From assembly GCA_001801055.1 (NCBI GenBank), contig MGWP01000046.1, positions 1 to 43,575 of the forward strand: 43,575 nucleotides of DNA, written 5' to 3'. How positions within the stretch are numbered: the stretch's first letter is position 1; every line of letters begins with the position of its first letter. The translations under genes and the position numbers were made by a program. A model generated the notes under the pieces. That model did no database searches and was not told the DNA's origin. It was given only the letters and a program-made list of their open reading frames with translations. This DNA comes from Gallionellales bacterium GWA2_55_18. GTDB lineage: Bacteria; Pseudomonadota; Gammaproteobacteria; Burkholderiales; Gallionellaceae. Below, one piece after another: positions 28,090 through 36,550 of this stretch.

Positions 28090-29013
28090 CTAACCCTTTA
28101 TCAAACGCTGAAAGGCTTCCTCCCCAATCATTCGATTAATAGAACTGAAAAATAAAGGTTCTATTGAAAAGGAAAAAGCAAGCAACCCCCTCAAGTGCAA
28201 AACCTGATCCTGAGGCAGCTCACCCAAAGAGAAATGATGTGCCATAGATCGAATCAAGCGTTTCTTTTCACGTCCCAGAGATGGTTTCCCATCATTAGCC
28301 AATACAAGACCAGTAAGCTGTCTTCTATGTTTTTTAGAGGTAAAGACCGTCTTTGCATCGTTAAGTTGTAGCCTAGGGTATGGCATGTCGCCGCATAACT
28401 TCTTAACAAAATCAAATGCATTGTTTAATACTTTTGGCTTGCTCGTTGACAATGCCAAATCGTCTGCATACCGCGAGTAAACAATGTCATGTGTTCTACA
28501 ATAATTGGTCAATTTATTATCAAAGTCATACATAACTGTATTAGACACAGCCGGGGAACTGGGCGCGCCAATCGACAACACATAATCCTGCGATTCTCGA
28601 TCAAAGCGGAACAACAATCTCATCAGAAGGTTTGCATCATCATCTGAAATTTTCATATACGACTTTAGGTGCATTAAAAAGTGCCTGCCTAATATGGATG
28701 GGAAAAAATCCTGAAAATCCAGCTTGAGCAAGTAGCAATTTTCAGCATGCAGTGCTGCATGATCCTTGATGCTCGTTCCAGAACGATATGCAGTAGCAGC
28801 TTTATGAATCGGGAGCTGGCCTACATATTTTTCAACAGCCCAGCGCTGGAGCAATTTAATCTCCGCTGTCGGCTGGGCGATTAACCGCTTCCCCCGCCCA
28901 TGTCTTTTTTCAATATAGTGCAGCTTGTATCGGTATGCTGCGGTAAATATCAAAACACGAGCATCATGTAGAGATAACGAAAAATCACTTTGGATGCGCT
29001 CGATTATATTCAT
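28090..29013 (-). CDS. Retron-type reverse transcriptase (St85/Ec86-like)
   Basis: YLLKLDFQDFFPSI, IGAPSSPAVSNTVMYDFDNKL, catalytic YSRYADDLALS, retron-type HRRQLTGLVLANDGKPSLGREKKRLIRSMAHHF. Confidence 0.95.
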   Translation of the reverse strand: MNIIERIQSDFSLSLHDARVLIFTAAYRYKLHYIEKRHGRGKRLIAQPTAEIKLLQRWAVEKYVGQLPIHKAATAYRSGTSIKDHAALHAENCYLLKLDFQDFFPSILGRHFLMHLKSYMKISDDDANLLMRLLFRFDRESQDYVLSIGAPSSPAVSNTVMYDFDNKLTNYCRTHDIVYSRYADDLALSTSKPKVLNNAFDFVKKLCGDMPYPRLQLNDAKTVFTSKKHRRQLTGLVLANDGKPSLGREKKRLIRSMAHHFSLGELPQDQVLHLRGLLAFSFSIEPLFFSSINRMIGEEAFQRLIKG

Positions 29014-29954
29014 CGCAGCACCCCATGTATTTTTTCATATGCCTTTAAGCGATCTTTTTCTGTTTCTTTTTTTAATTCTGGATGAGTTGAAAAAATCCTA
29101 AAAGTAACCTTTTCAAACTTTGAGTCAGCATGAGCAGTATAGTCAAGATAGCTAGCACCATTTTTTGGTCGAACGTAATATGTCCCCGATATGCCCTTTG
29201 ATTTTACAATTAACTTAAAGAGAATTAATTGGTTCAACATTCTGCTCAAATTCGCTGGCTTAACCTTCATGAATTCCAGCAAATTCCCAAGCTCTCGCTC
29301 ATTCAGCGCGCCAAATAACTCAATCAGGTCTGCAATAAGCAGGAACTGATCACGAATTTCGTTTGAATTAAATTTTTTCGTTTCCGGCAATGTGCTTACT
29401 TTACTCCTTAGCGTTTCACCGACATTTCCTACCTCATTTTCAAAAGCATGCTTATCCTTGAGTGAAGAAACCAAACAAATTGATTTCTCGGGATGCAGAT
29501 CTTCGATACGCTTTATCGGCCCCCATCGAATGAATGAAGATGCATCTGGAGAGTCATCGTCGTAATGCTTATCTTCCAAGACAACCACCAAACGCTCACA
29601 AAGAACATCATCCGTACAAAAAGCTCCTAATTCCGCTAAAGCCCCCTCGCACTCTGAAAAAAGTAGTATTCCTCTTGCCAGACAACCAGCTTCCTTTTCA
29701 AAATCTACAAGATTTGGATAACCGCCGATCCTATTCCATTCTTCTTGGAAATCCTCGGGAGTTAGTAAGCAATTTGCTAGCTCGTACTTGGTTTTATGTG
29801 CCCACTCAAGGAATACATTACGACACGATTGATACTTATCGGTATTTTGGGCGTCAGCTTTTCCACCAAATACGAGAATGTGAGGAAAAAGATGTTCGAT
29901 ACGAGTTTTTTCAGGCGCGACTATTTCTTTGAATTTTAGAATCGCGTTTATCAT
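29010..29954 (-). CDS. Retron St85-family effector: NDT-like N-terminal domain with C-terminal helical/winged-helix region
   Basis: ILVFGGKADA...YQSCRNVFLEWAHK...PNLVDFEKEAGCLARGILLFSECEGALAELGAFCTDD...SSFIRWGPIKRIEDL, the ESxGSxxELGAF...SFIxxGP pattern of Ec86/St85 effectors; ATGA overlap with RT. ORF track starts at TTG 29969; ATG at 29954 preferred. Confidence 0.9.
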   Translation of the reverse strand: MINAILKFKEIVAPEKTRIEHLFPHILVFGGKADAQNTDKYQSCRNVFLEWAHKTKYELANCLLTPEDFQEEWNRIGGYPNLVDFEKEAGCLARGILLFSECEGALAELGAFCTDDVLCERLVVVLEDKHYDDDSPDASSFIRWGPIKRIEDLHPEKSICLVSSLKDKHAFENEVGNVGETLRSKVSTLPETKKFNSNEIRDQFLLIADLIELFGALNERELGNLLEFMKVKPANLSRMLNQLILFKLIVKSKGISGTYYVRPKNGASYLDYTAHADSKFEKVTFRIFSTHPELKKETEKDRLKAYEKIHGVLR

Positions 29955-29964
29955 GGCAGGAAAT

Positions 29965-30132
29965 ATCAATTACCTTGAATTAGGCACGAAATCGAAATTT
30001 TTCGATTCGGGCGCAGCACGAAACTAAAAATTGCGATTTCGTGCCGTTGATACACTACACTGCAACCCAGTCTGGCGAAACGCCCGACAATTGATAGCCA
30101 ACGAAATGAGCTACCGTCTACACGTAATTGAT
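29965..30132 (-). ncRNA. Candidate retron msr-msd ncRNA
   Basis: Upstream of effector on the same strand. Candidate a1 ATCAATTAC (30132-30124) and a2 GTAATTGAT (29973-29965); msr-like hairpins GGTAGC-tcatttcgttg-GCTATC and GGCG-ttt-CGCC; msd-like long hairpin 29983-30045. Confidence 0.6.
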
Positions 30133-30317
30133 GGCTCAGTGTAGTGTAAGAATGGTTTGATGAGCAAGATGATTGTGAGCAAGACAAACATGGCTCACTA
30201 AATGGCTGTTGCTGAACGAGGTCGTGTGGTTGCCCCTAAGAAAATCTTACAGCTAACACCGGGCGACGAAAACATATCCTAAGAGTGGGTAGTAATGTAT
30301 TGCTCGCCACAAATAAA

Positions 30318-30641
30318 CTAGTGTATCAGAAAACGCAGCTTATCCCTCAAGCCGCGCCATTTATCGGCATCGGCGGGCGCATCCTTTTTTTCGACGATAG
30401 GCTTCCATCGTTTTGCCAGCTCGGCATTCAGCGCAATGAAATGGTGCTGGTTTTCCGGCAGGTCTTCCTCGGCAAAAATAGCTTCTGCCGGACACTCCGC
30501 CACACACAGCGTGCAATCGATGCATTCATCCGGGTCGATTACCAGAAAATTGGGGCCTTCGCGGAAACAGTCCACCGGGCACACGTCCACGCAATCCGTG
30601 TACTTGCACTTGATGCAATTTTCGGAAACAACATATGCCAT
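30318..30641 (-). CDS. fdxA: Ferredoxin FdxA (7Fe-type)
   Basis: [56 protein letters not shown]. Confidence 0.95.
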   Translation of the reverse strand: MAYVVSENCIKCKYTDCVDVCPVDCFREGPNFLVIDPDECIDCTLCVAECPAEAIFAEEDLPENQHHFIALNAELAKRWKPIVEKKDAPADADKWRGLRDKLRFLIH

Positions 30642-30870
30642 GGCGGAACTCCAGCGAATCGAAAGTCGCCGTATTCTAGCAGAGTTAGTATCATGCCAAT
30701 GTGTCCGCAGCAGAGCTGCAATATACAAGTTACAATGCGGCTTGGCGCAAAGCTGTCACCACGTTTACTGCCTTACGTTTACTGCCTTTACAAGATTTGC
30801 TCTGGGCGTGAACCCGGTTTGCAATATCCGTTTTGCAGCTTTTTAATTTCTTGGGGTGATTGGGGGGGCT

Positions 30871-31086
30871 ATGCCGAAATTCGATTTTTCCGTGACCACA
30901 CGAGATGGACAAAAAGTAGACAGCGTCCAGATTTATGGCAAGGATTTGCAGGATGCGGAACGCAAGCTGCGCCAGATGTATCACAATTGCCAAGTGACGC
31001 AATGCAAGGCGATCAATACTGAAAAGGAATTATCGCAATCGGCGGATATTGAAGACGTGTTGTCGCTGATTGTCAGACAAAACTGA
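30871..31086 (+). CDS. Small hypothetical protein (71 aa)
   Basis: MPKFDFSVTTRDGQKVDSVQIYGKDLQDAERKLRQMYHNCQVTQCKAIN; G-rich sequence just upstream of the ATG. Confidence 0.65.
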   Translation: MPKFDFSVTTRDGQKVDSVQIYGKDLQDAERKLRQMYHNCQVTQCKAINTEKELSQSADIEDVLSLIVRQN

Positions 31087-31159
31087 AATTTGAGCGGCAG
31101 AGAGCAAGACCCCGCTATTCTTGCTTCAGGTACCGCAATGCTTTTTGAGTTTTCAAGTG

Positions 31160-31927
31160 TTATCCGATAAACCCATCGGCCATTAATTCGTCTAGCAACG
31201 CATCGTAATCCCTTGCACCGCGACTGTTTGGAGCATGCTCGAAGATTGTTTTGTTCAGCGAAGGGCTTTCTGCCAAACTGACATTTTCCGAAATGAGCGT
31301 CCGGCAAACATCAGCGCCGAATTCCGTTTCTGCCTTAAGCAGGACATCCCTTGCCATGCGCCGCCGTGAGTCAAAACGAGTGAGCAGATAGCGGCGGTTT
31401 ACGCGGCGTTTCAGCACCCGTTCGAGCGCCTGGAGAGTTTTCTGAATCTGGATTGCGCCCTTGATGGACAGATAATCCGCGGACATGGGAACGATGAGGC
31501 CATCGCAGGCGAATATGGCATTCAACGAAAGGACTCCGACCAACGGACAGCAATCGATTACCCAGTGTTTAATCTCTTCCTGCGTTTTTTCCATCTGCAA
31601 GCTGATATTCAGTTTATTGATTGCGTTGTAACCCTTGCCATATAGCGCATCTACCTTGGACAACTCTATATGCGATGGAATAATACCGATTCCGCTGGCC
31701 GATTCCTGGATCATTTCGCGCAACGGGCGATTGCGCTGAAACAGGCTGTAAACGCTGTCATCTCCGGAGCGGGCCGTAATCCCCGCAATAAAGCCGAATT
31801 GCGCCTGAGGGTCAAGGTCGATGCCTACCGGTTTGTGCCCCCGCCGCGCCAGCGCGGCGGCTAGATTGAGCGCCGTGGTGGTTTTGCCTACTCCACCCTT
31901 TTGGTTAAATACAGCGACTATCGTCAT
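31160..31927 (-). CDS. ParA/MinD-type P-loop ATPase
   Basis: MTIVAVFNQKGGVGKTTTALNLAAALARRGHKPVGIDLDPQAQ. Confidence 0.92.
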   Translation of the reverse strand: MTIVAVFNQKGGVGKTTTALNLAAALARRGHKPVGIDLDPQAQFGFIAGITARSGDDSVYSLFQRNRPLREMIQESASGIGIIPSHIELSKVDALYGKGYNAINKLNISLQMEKTQEEIKHWVIDCCPLVGVLSLNAIFACDGLIVPMSADYLSIKGAIQIQKTLQALERVLKRRVNRRYLLTRFDSRRRMARDVLLKAETEFGADVCRTLISENVSLAESPSLNKTIFEHAPNSRGARDYDALLDELMADGFIG

Positions 31928-32050
31928 GGTCTTTATACAAGCCAGAAATTAAATAAAAGCCAAGAGTAATTTTTTTATATTGCAGCTTGGCATATTAACA
32001 GACTGAAGGCATACGCCGATTTTTTCGCATGATTGTGGAGTGTATTTATA

Positions 32051-32385
32051 GGGAACCTCTAAAAACCCATATTCCATCCCAATTTGATGTAACTACTAGT
32101 AGATCGTTTCACTAAAACCATTACAAATAAACCGTTCGGCCTGAGCTTGTCGAAGGTCGGTATCGGTGGGCATCCAGCGGTTCGACAAGCTCACCGCGAA
32201 CGGTAACTGTTTTGCTGGAACGCACTACTAGACATTCGACTAAGCTGTCAAAAGACGACAGCCAAGCCGCTGGTTATGCCGCATTGCGTAAAAAATTTCT
32301 TGCTTACACATCAAACATATACGGCGCGGCGGAATTTTTTTACGCGCCTTGCACTCGGGTGAACTCTGAATTTTTAGAGGCTCCC
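32051..32385. repeat. MITE-like element with ~15-bp terminal inverted repeats ('cctctaaaaa' family)
   Basis: gggaacctctaaaaa at 32051-32065 and tttttagaggctccc at 32371-32385 (14/15 inverted match). Confidence 0.7.
32132..32203. repeat. Nested palindromic repeat (ccgttcg...gagcttgtcgaa...ttcgacaagctc...cgaacgg)
   Basis: Inverted arms ccgttcggcctgagcttgtcgaa / ttcgacaagctcaccgcgaacgg inside the TIR element. Confidence 0.85.
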
Positions 32386-32512
32386 ATAACCCAACCTGTT
32401 GCTGCCGCGCCACATATTGACTCTACCCCGTAAAAAGGCTGCGGATGGTATTGCAACGCCGTTGCGACTATAATTTGCATCCTTTTTAGCCAGTCATCCG
32501 CCAAATACCAAG

Positions 32513-33766
32513 ATGCAGTTGTTCGCCTTTGGCATTAACCATCAAACCGCGCCGCTTGCCGTGCGCGAGCAGGTCGCATTCAACGCGGACGGGATGGAGG
32601 GCGCGCTGCGCGACCTGGTGGAAAACGGCGCGGCGAAAGAGGCGGCGATCCTGTCCACCTGCAACCGCATGGAACTGTATTGCAATGCCGTGCAACCCGA
32701 CCATGCCATCGATTGGCTGGCGCAATATCATCATCTGGCCCGCAAGGACATCGACCCCTATCTCTACACGCTGCAGCGCGAGCAGGCGGTGAAGCATTCG
32801 TTCCGCGTGGCTAGCGGTCTGGATTCGATGGTGCTGGGCGAGCCGCAGATTCTCGGGCAGATGAAGCAGGCGGTGCGCCAGGCCGAAGAGGCTGGCACGC
32901 TGGGCTTTCTGCTGCACAAATTATTCCAGCGCACCTTCTCGGTCGCCAAAGACGTGCGCACCCAGACCGAGATCGGCGCGAATCTGGTGTCGATGGCGGC
33001 GGCGGCGGTGCGGCTGTCCGAGCGGATTTTTCCGAGCATTTCAGAACAAAGCGTGCTGTTCATCGGCGCGGGCGAGATGATTGAACTCAACGCGGTGCAT
33101 TTCGCGGCGCGTTCCCCCAAGCGCATCACCGTCGCCAACCGTACGCTGGAACGCGCCCATGTGCTGGCGCGGCGCATCAACGGTCATGCGATCACGCTGA
33201 ACGAATTGCCGGAGCAGCTCGCGCATCACGACATCATCGTCACCTGTACCGCCAGTCCGCTGCCGATCCTCGGCAAGGGCATGGTGGAGCGCGCGTTGAA
33301 ACAGCGCAAGCACCGCCCGCTGTTCATCGTGGATCTTGCTGTGCCGCGCGACGTTGAAGCGGAAGTCGCGGAATTGAGCGATGTATTCCTGTACACCGTG
33401 GACGATATCGCCGAAGTGGTCAAGGAGGGCCTCGGCGCGCGCCAGAGCGCGGTCAAGGAAGCGGAAGTCATCATCGATTCCGGTGTGGCGGATTTCGTGC
33501 ACTGGATGGAATCGCGCGAAGTGGTGCCGACCATCCGCGCATTGCGCGACCATGCCGAACGCAACCGCCGCCACGAGATGGAAAAAGCCTTGCGCCTGCT
33601 GGCCAAGGGCGAAAGCCCGGAAAAGGTGCTGGAGGCGATGAGCAGCGGCCTGACCAACAAGTTCCTGCATGCCCCGACCCACGCGCTGAACCAGGTGCAC
33701 GGCGACGACCGCGAGGCGTTTCTCGATGTGATTCATCGCCTGTATCACCTGCATCCCGACGAATGA
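32513..33766 (+). CDS. hemA: Glutamyl-tRNA reductase
   Basis: [56 protein letters not shown]. Confidence 0.98.
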   Translation: MQLFAFGINHQTAPLAVREQVAFNADGMEGALRDLVENGAAKEAAILSTCNRMELYCNAVQPDHAIDWLAQYHHLARKDIDPYLYTLQREQAVKHSFRVASGLDSMVLGEPQILGQMKQAVRQAEEAGTLGFLLHKLFQRTFSVAKDVRTQTEIGANLVSMAAAAVRLSERIFPSISEQSVLFIGAGEMIELNAVHFAARSPKRITVANRTLERAHVLARRINGHAITLNELPEQLAHHDIIVTCTASPLPILGKGMVERALKQRKHRPLFIVDLAVPRDVEAEVAELSDVFLYTVDDIAEVVKEGLGARQSAVKEAEVIIDSGVADFVHWMESREVVPTIRALRDHAERNRRHEMEKALRLLAKGESPEKVLEAMSSGLTNKFLHAPTHALNQVHGDDREAFLDVIHRLYHLHPDE

Positions 33767-33888
33767 TTCCAACCCTATTTCATCGGTGAAACTGCGTTGG
33801 CTTCCTCATTCACTCCTTGTCGTGCTAGTTGCACTGCCTGCGTCGTTCATTCGTCGCCGCCTTGTTTGACCTTCGAAATAGGATTGGA

Positions 33889-34974
33889 ATGAAACCCAAT
33901 ATCGCCGCCAAGCTCGCTCAACTGAGCGAGCGCCTGCTCGAAGTCGACCAGTTGCTGAGCACCGAAGAAGCCACGAAGGACATGGACACGTTCCGCAAAC
34001 TCAGCCGCGAGCGTGCCGAGCTGGAGCCGGTGGTGTCGCTGTACCACGCCTACCAGACCTGCGAGGCCGATATCGCGACCGCGAAAGAGATGGCGACCGA
34101 TCCTGAAATGAAAGAGTTCGCCGAAGCCGAGATCAAGCAAGGGCAGGAAAAACTGGCGCAACTCGATAGCGAATTGCAAAAACAACTGCTGCCCAAAGAC
34201 CCCAATGATGATCGCAACGTATTTCTCGAAGTGCGCGCCGGAACCGGCGGCGACGAGGCGGCGTTATTCGCCGGCGACCTGTTCCGCATGTATTCGCGCT
34301 TCGCCGAGCGCAAACGCTGGCAGGTCGAGGTCATCTCCGAGAGTCCGGGCGAAATGGGCGGCTACAAGGAAATCATCGCCCGTATCGCCGGGCAGGGCGC
34401 CTACTCGGTGCTGAAATTCGAGTCCGGCGCACATCGGGTGCAGCGTGTCCCGACGACCGAAACACAAGGCCGCGTCCACACCTCGGCGTGTACCGTGGCG
34501 ATCATGCCGGAAGTGGACGAGGTTAACGATGTGGTGTTGAATTCCGCCGATTTGCGCATCGACACGTTCCGCGCCAGTGGTGCGGGTGGGCAGCACATCA
34601 ACAAGACCGATTCTGCGGTGCGCATCACCCATCTGCCGACCGGTGTCGTGGTGGAATGCCAGGATGGCCGCTCGCAACACCAGAACAAGGCGCAGGCGAT
34701 GCGCGTGCTGGCGGCCCGTATCAAGGATGCACAAGTGCGCGAACAGAACGCCAAGATCGCCGCAGAGCGCAAGAGCCTGGTCGGCAGCGGAGACCGATCC
34801 GAACGCATCCGCACCTACAATTTCCCGCAAGGCCGCGTCACCGACCACCGCATCAATCTGACGCTATACAAGATGGACGCGATCATGGACGGCGACATCG
34901 CCGAACTAACCGGCGCGCTGATGGCCGAACATCAGGCCGAACAACTTGCCGCGATGGCGGAAGACAGTATCTAG
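33889..34974 (+). CDS. prfA: Peptide chain release factor 1
   Basis: [14 protein letters not shown] and [40 protein letters not shown] (GGQ motif); likely start MKPNIAAKL. Confidence 0.98.
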   Translation: MKPNIAAKLAQLSERLLEVDQLLSTEEATKDMDTFRKLSRERAELEPVVSLYHAYQTCEADIATAKEMATDPEMKEFAEAEIKQGQEKLAQLDSELQKQLLPKDPNDDRNVFLEVRAGTGGDEAALFAGDLFRMYSRFAERKRWQVEVISESPGEMGGYKEIIARIAGQGAYSVLKFESGAHRVQRVPTTETQGRVHTSACTVAIMPEVDEVNDVVLNSADLRIDTFRASGAGGQHINKTDSAVRITHLPTGVVVECQDGRSQHQNKAQAMRVLAARIKDAQVREQNAKIAAERKSLVGSGDRSERIRTYNFPQGRVTDHRINLTLYKMDAIMDGDIAELTGALMAEHQAEQLAAMAEDSI

Positions 34975-35118
34975 GCCGTTTGATATATTGACCGATAGCC
35001 TGCGAGCAGGTACGGTGCAGGATATACGAGCCGCTTATAACTTTTAGAGCGCAAGAGCCTGGCTCTTTTTTACTCTCGTTCTTGATCCAGTTAATTTCTG
35101 TTTTAAGGAGTCAATCAA

Positions 35119-35346
35119 ATGAATTGGCAACAACACATTCACGTCGATCCTGCCATCTGTAAGGGGCGCGCTTGCATTGCCGGGACTCGTATAACGGTCA
35201 GTAGCGTGCTCGATAATCTGGCGGACGGCATGACGGTCGATGCCATCATTGCCAGCTACCCCCCGCTTACCACAGACGATGTACATGCCTGCATGGCTTA
35301 TGCGGCGGCGTTGGCTCATGAGGAACTGGTGCCGCTGGCGGCATGA
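35119..35346 (+). CDS. DUF433-family antitoxin
   Basis: HIHVDPAICKGRACIAGTRITVSSVLDNLADGMTVDAIIASYPPLTTDDVHACMAYAA. Confidence 0.92.
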   Translation: MNWQQHIHVDPAICKGRACIAGTRITVSSVLDNLADGMTVDAIIASYPPLTTDDVHACMAYAAALAHEELVPLAA

Positions 35347-35702
35347 AGTTCAAGATCGACCAGAATCTGCCGATTGAAGCCGCCGATCTGCTCACGGCTG
35401 CCAACCATGATGCCATGACGGTTTATCAGCAATCGTTGGGAGGCGCATCCGACGAACGCATCGTCGATGTATGCAAGGATGAAGATCGAATATTGATTAC
35501 TGCCGACCTCGATCTGTCTGACATCCGTAGCTACCCTCCGTCACAGTCGCCCGGATACATGGTGCTGCGCTTGCCGCGACAAAGCAAACAGGCATTGCTT
35601 GACCTGCTGGCAAAAGTGATTCCCATGCTTGCGTCGCACCCGATCAATGGCCGACTTTGGATTGTCGAGCCTGATCGCTTGAGGATACGCGGCGGGGAGT
35701 GA
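35343..35702 (+). CDS. DUF5615-family PIN-like toxin
   Basis: MKFKIDQNLPIEAADLLTAANHDAMTVYQQSLGGASDERIVDVCKDEDRILITADLDLSDIR; overlaps the DUF433 gene by 4 nt. Confidence 0.9.
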   Translation: MKFKIDQNLPIEAADLLTAANHDAMTVYQQSLGGASDERIVDVCKDEDRILITADLDLSDIRSYPPSQSPGYMVLRLPRQSKQALLDLLAKVIPMLASHPINGRLWIVEPDRLRIRGGE

Positions 35703-35802
35703 TTGGAAAAATGCGAGCCTGGAACCTTTACCCGCACAATGCGGTGCACAAGAGCGCGACCAAGCGATGATCGATCAAAACTTAATGGAGAATAGTTGAG
35801 TG

Positions 35803-36543
35803 ATGGCAAGAGATTTGGGGGGAAAGGTAGCTGAGCAAACGGTGGCCTTTTTTGAGAAAGCAACAGAGGTGCGTTTTCTTTTACATTTTCTTTGCATTGC
35901 CATTTACCTTGAACTTGGGCTATTCCTGATTACAGGAAAACCACTTCATCTAGCGGTGATATTGAGCAAAGCTGAATATTTCGAAGTAGGCAAGGCCATG
36001 TTAGTGGCTCTGGGTTATTTTTTCCTTATGGGCTATCTCTTTCGACTTATGTATGCGCTTATATGCTTCATTGGACAACGTATACACTCTGACAAGAAGT
36101 CATTGCGCGAAATTCCCGGCATGGTGCATGAATGGGATGTCCGGCAGTATGCCTATGACACAAAAGACAACGAGCTACTTCGAGCATTAGAGACCCACAA
36201 GGAAAGCTGCCAGAGAAATCGCAAAGAAACAAAGGAGCTTGCCTACCTATCCTTTGCCGCACTTGCACTGGTTTCGGCTTGCCTTATTTTAGTTCCTGAC
36301 AGCTTTCTCGACTTAAGTTTCCAATGGGTCGCTGGTTTTGCCGGTGAAGAACTGGCTGTATTAGCTTTGCTGTTTTTATTACTTCCACTTTTGATATTGA
36401 TATGGGGTGATGCCACAGATGACTTTGAGCGGGATCAATATCTTCTGCACAAACCACTCTATTCGGTTCTTGAAAATGAGAAGCAGAAGGCTAAGCAAGT
36501 TCAAGAAGAACTAATCCGATCTATACCCCCAATTCGAATTTGA
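35803..36543 (+). CDS. Hypothetical multi-TM membrane protein
   Basis: Several hydrophobic segments (FLLHFLCIAIYLELGLFLI, MLVALGYFFLMGYLFRLMYALICFI, LAVLALLFLLLPLLILIWG); no family recognised. Confidence 0.7.
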   Translation: MARDLGGKVAEQTVAFFEKATEVRFLLHFLCIAIYLELGLFLITGKPLHLAVILSKAEYFEVGKAMLVALGYFFLMGYLFRLMYALICFIGQRIHSDKKSLREIPGMVHEWDVRQYAYDTKDNELLRALETHKESCQRNRKETKELAYLSFAALALVSACLILVPDSFLDLSFQWVAGFAGEELAVLALLFLLLPLLILIWGDATDDFERDQYLLHKPLYSVLENEKQKAKQVQEELIRSIPPIRI

Positions 36544-36550
36544 TTTACTC

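Noticed and set aside
28090-29013. Group II intron or DGR reverse transcriptase
   Set aside because: No intron RNA domains, no maturase/endonuclease region, no template/variable repeat pair; retron-type motifs and effector context fit better.
29534-29932. 132-aa ORF antisense to the retron effector
   Set aside because: No domain or coding signature; effector assignment on the - strand is strong.
33041-33772. 243-aa antisense ORF opposite hemA
   Set aside because: Shadow ORF with no domain; hemA is well supported.
35053-35075. Terminator-like agagcctggctctttttt after prfA
   Set aside because: Stem is short with an awkward loop; not strong enough to call.
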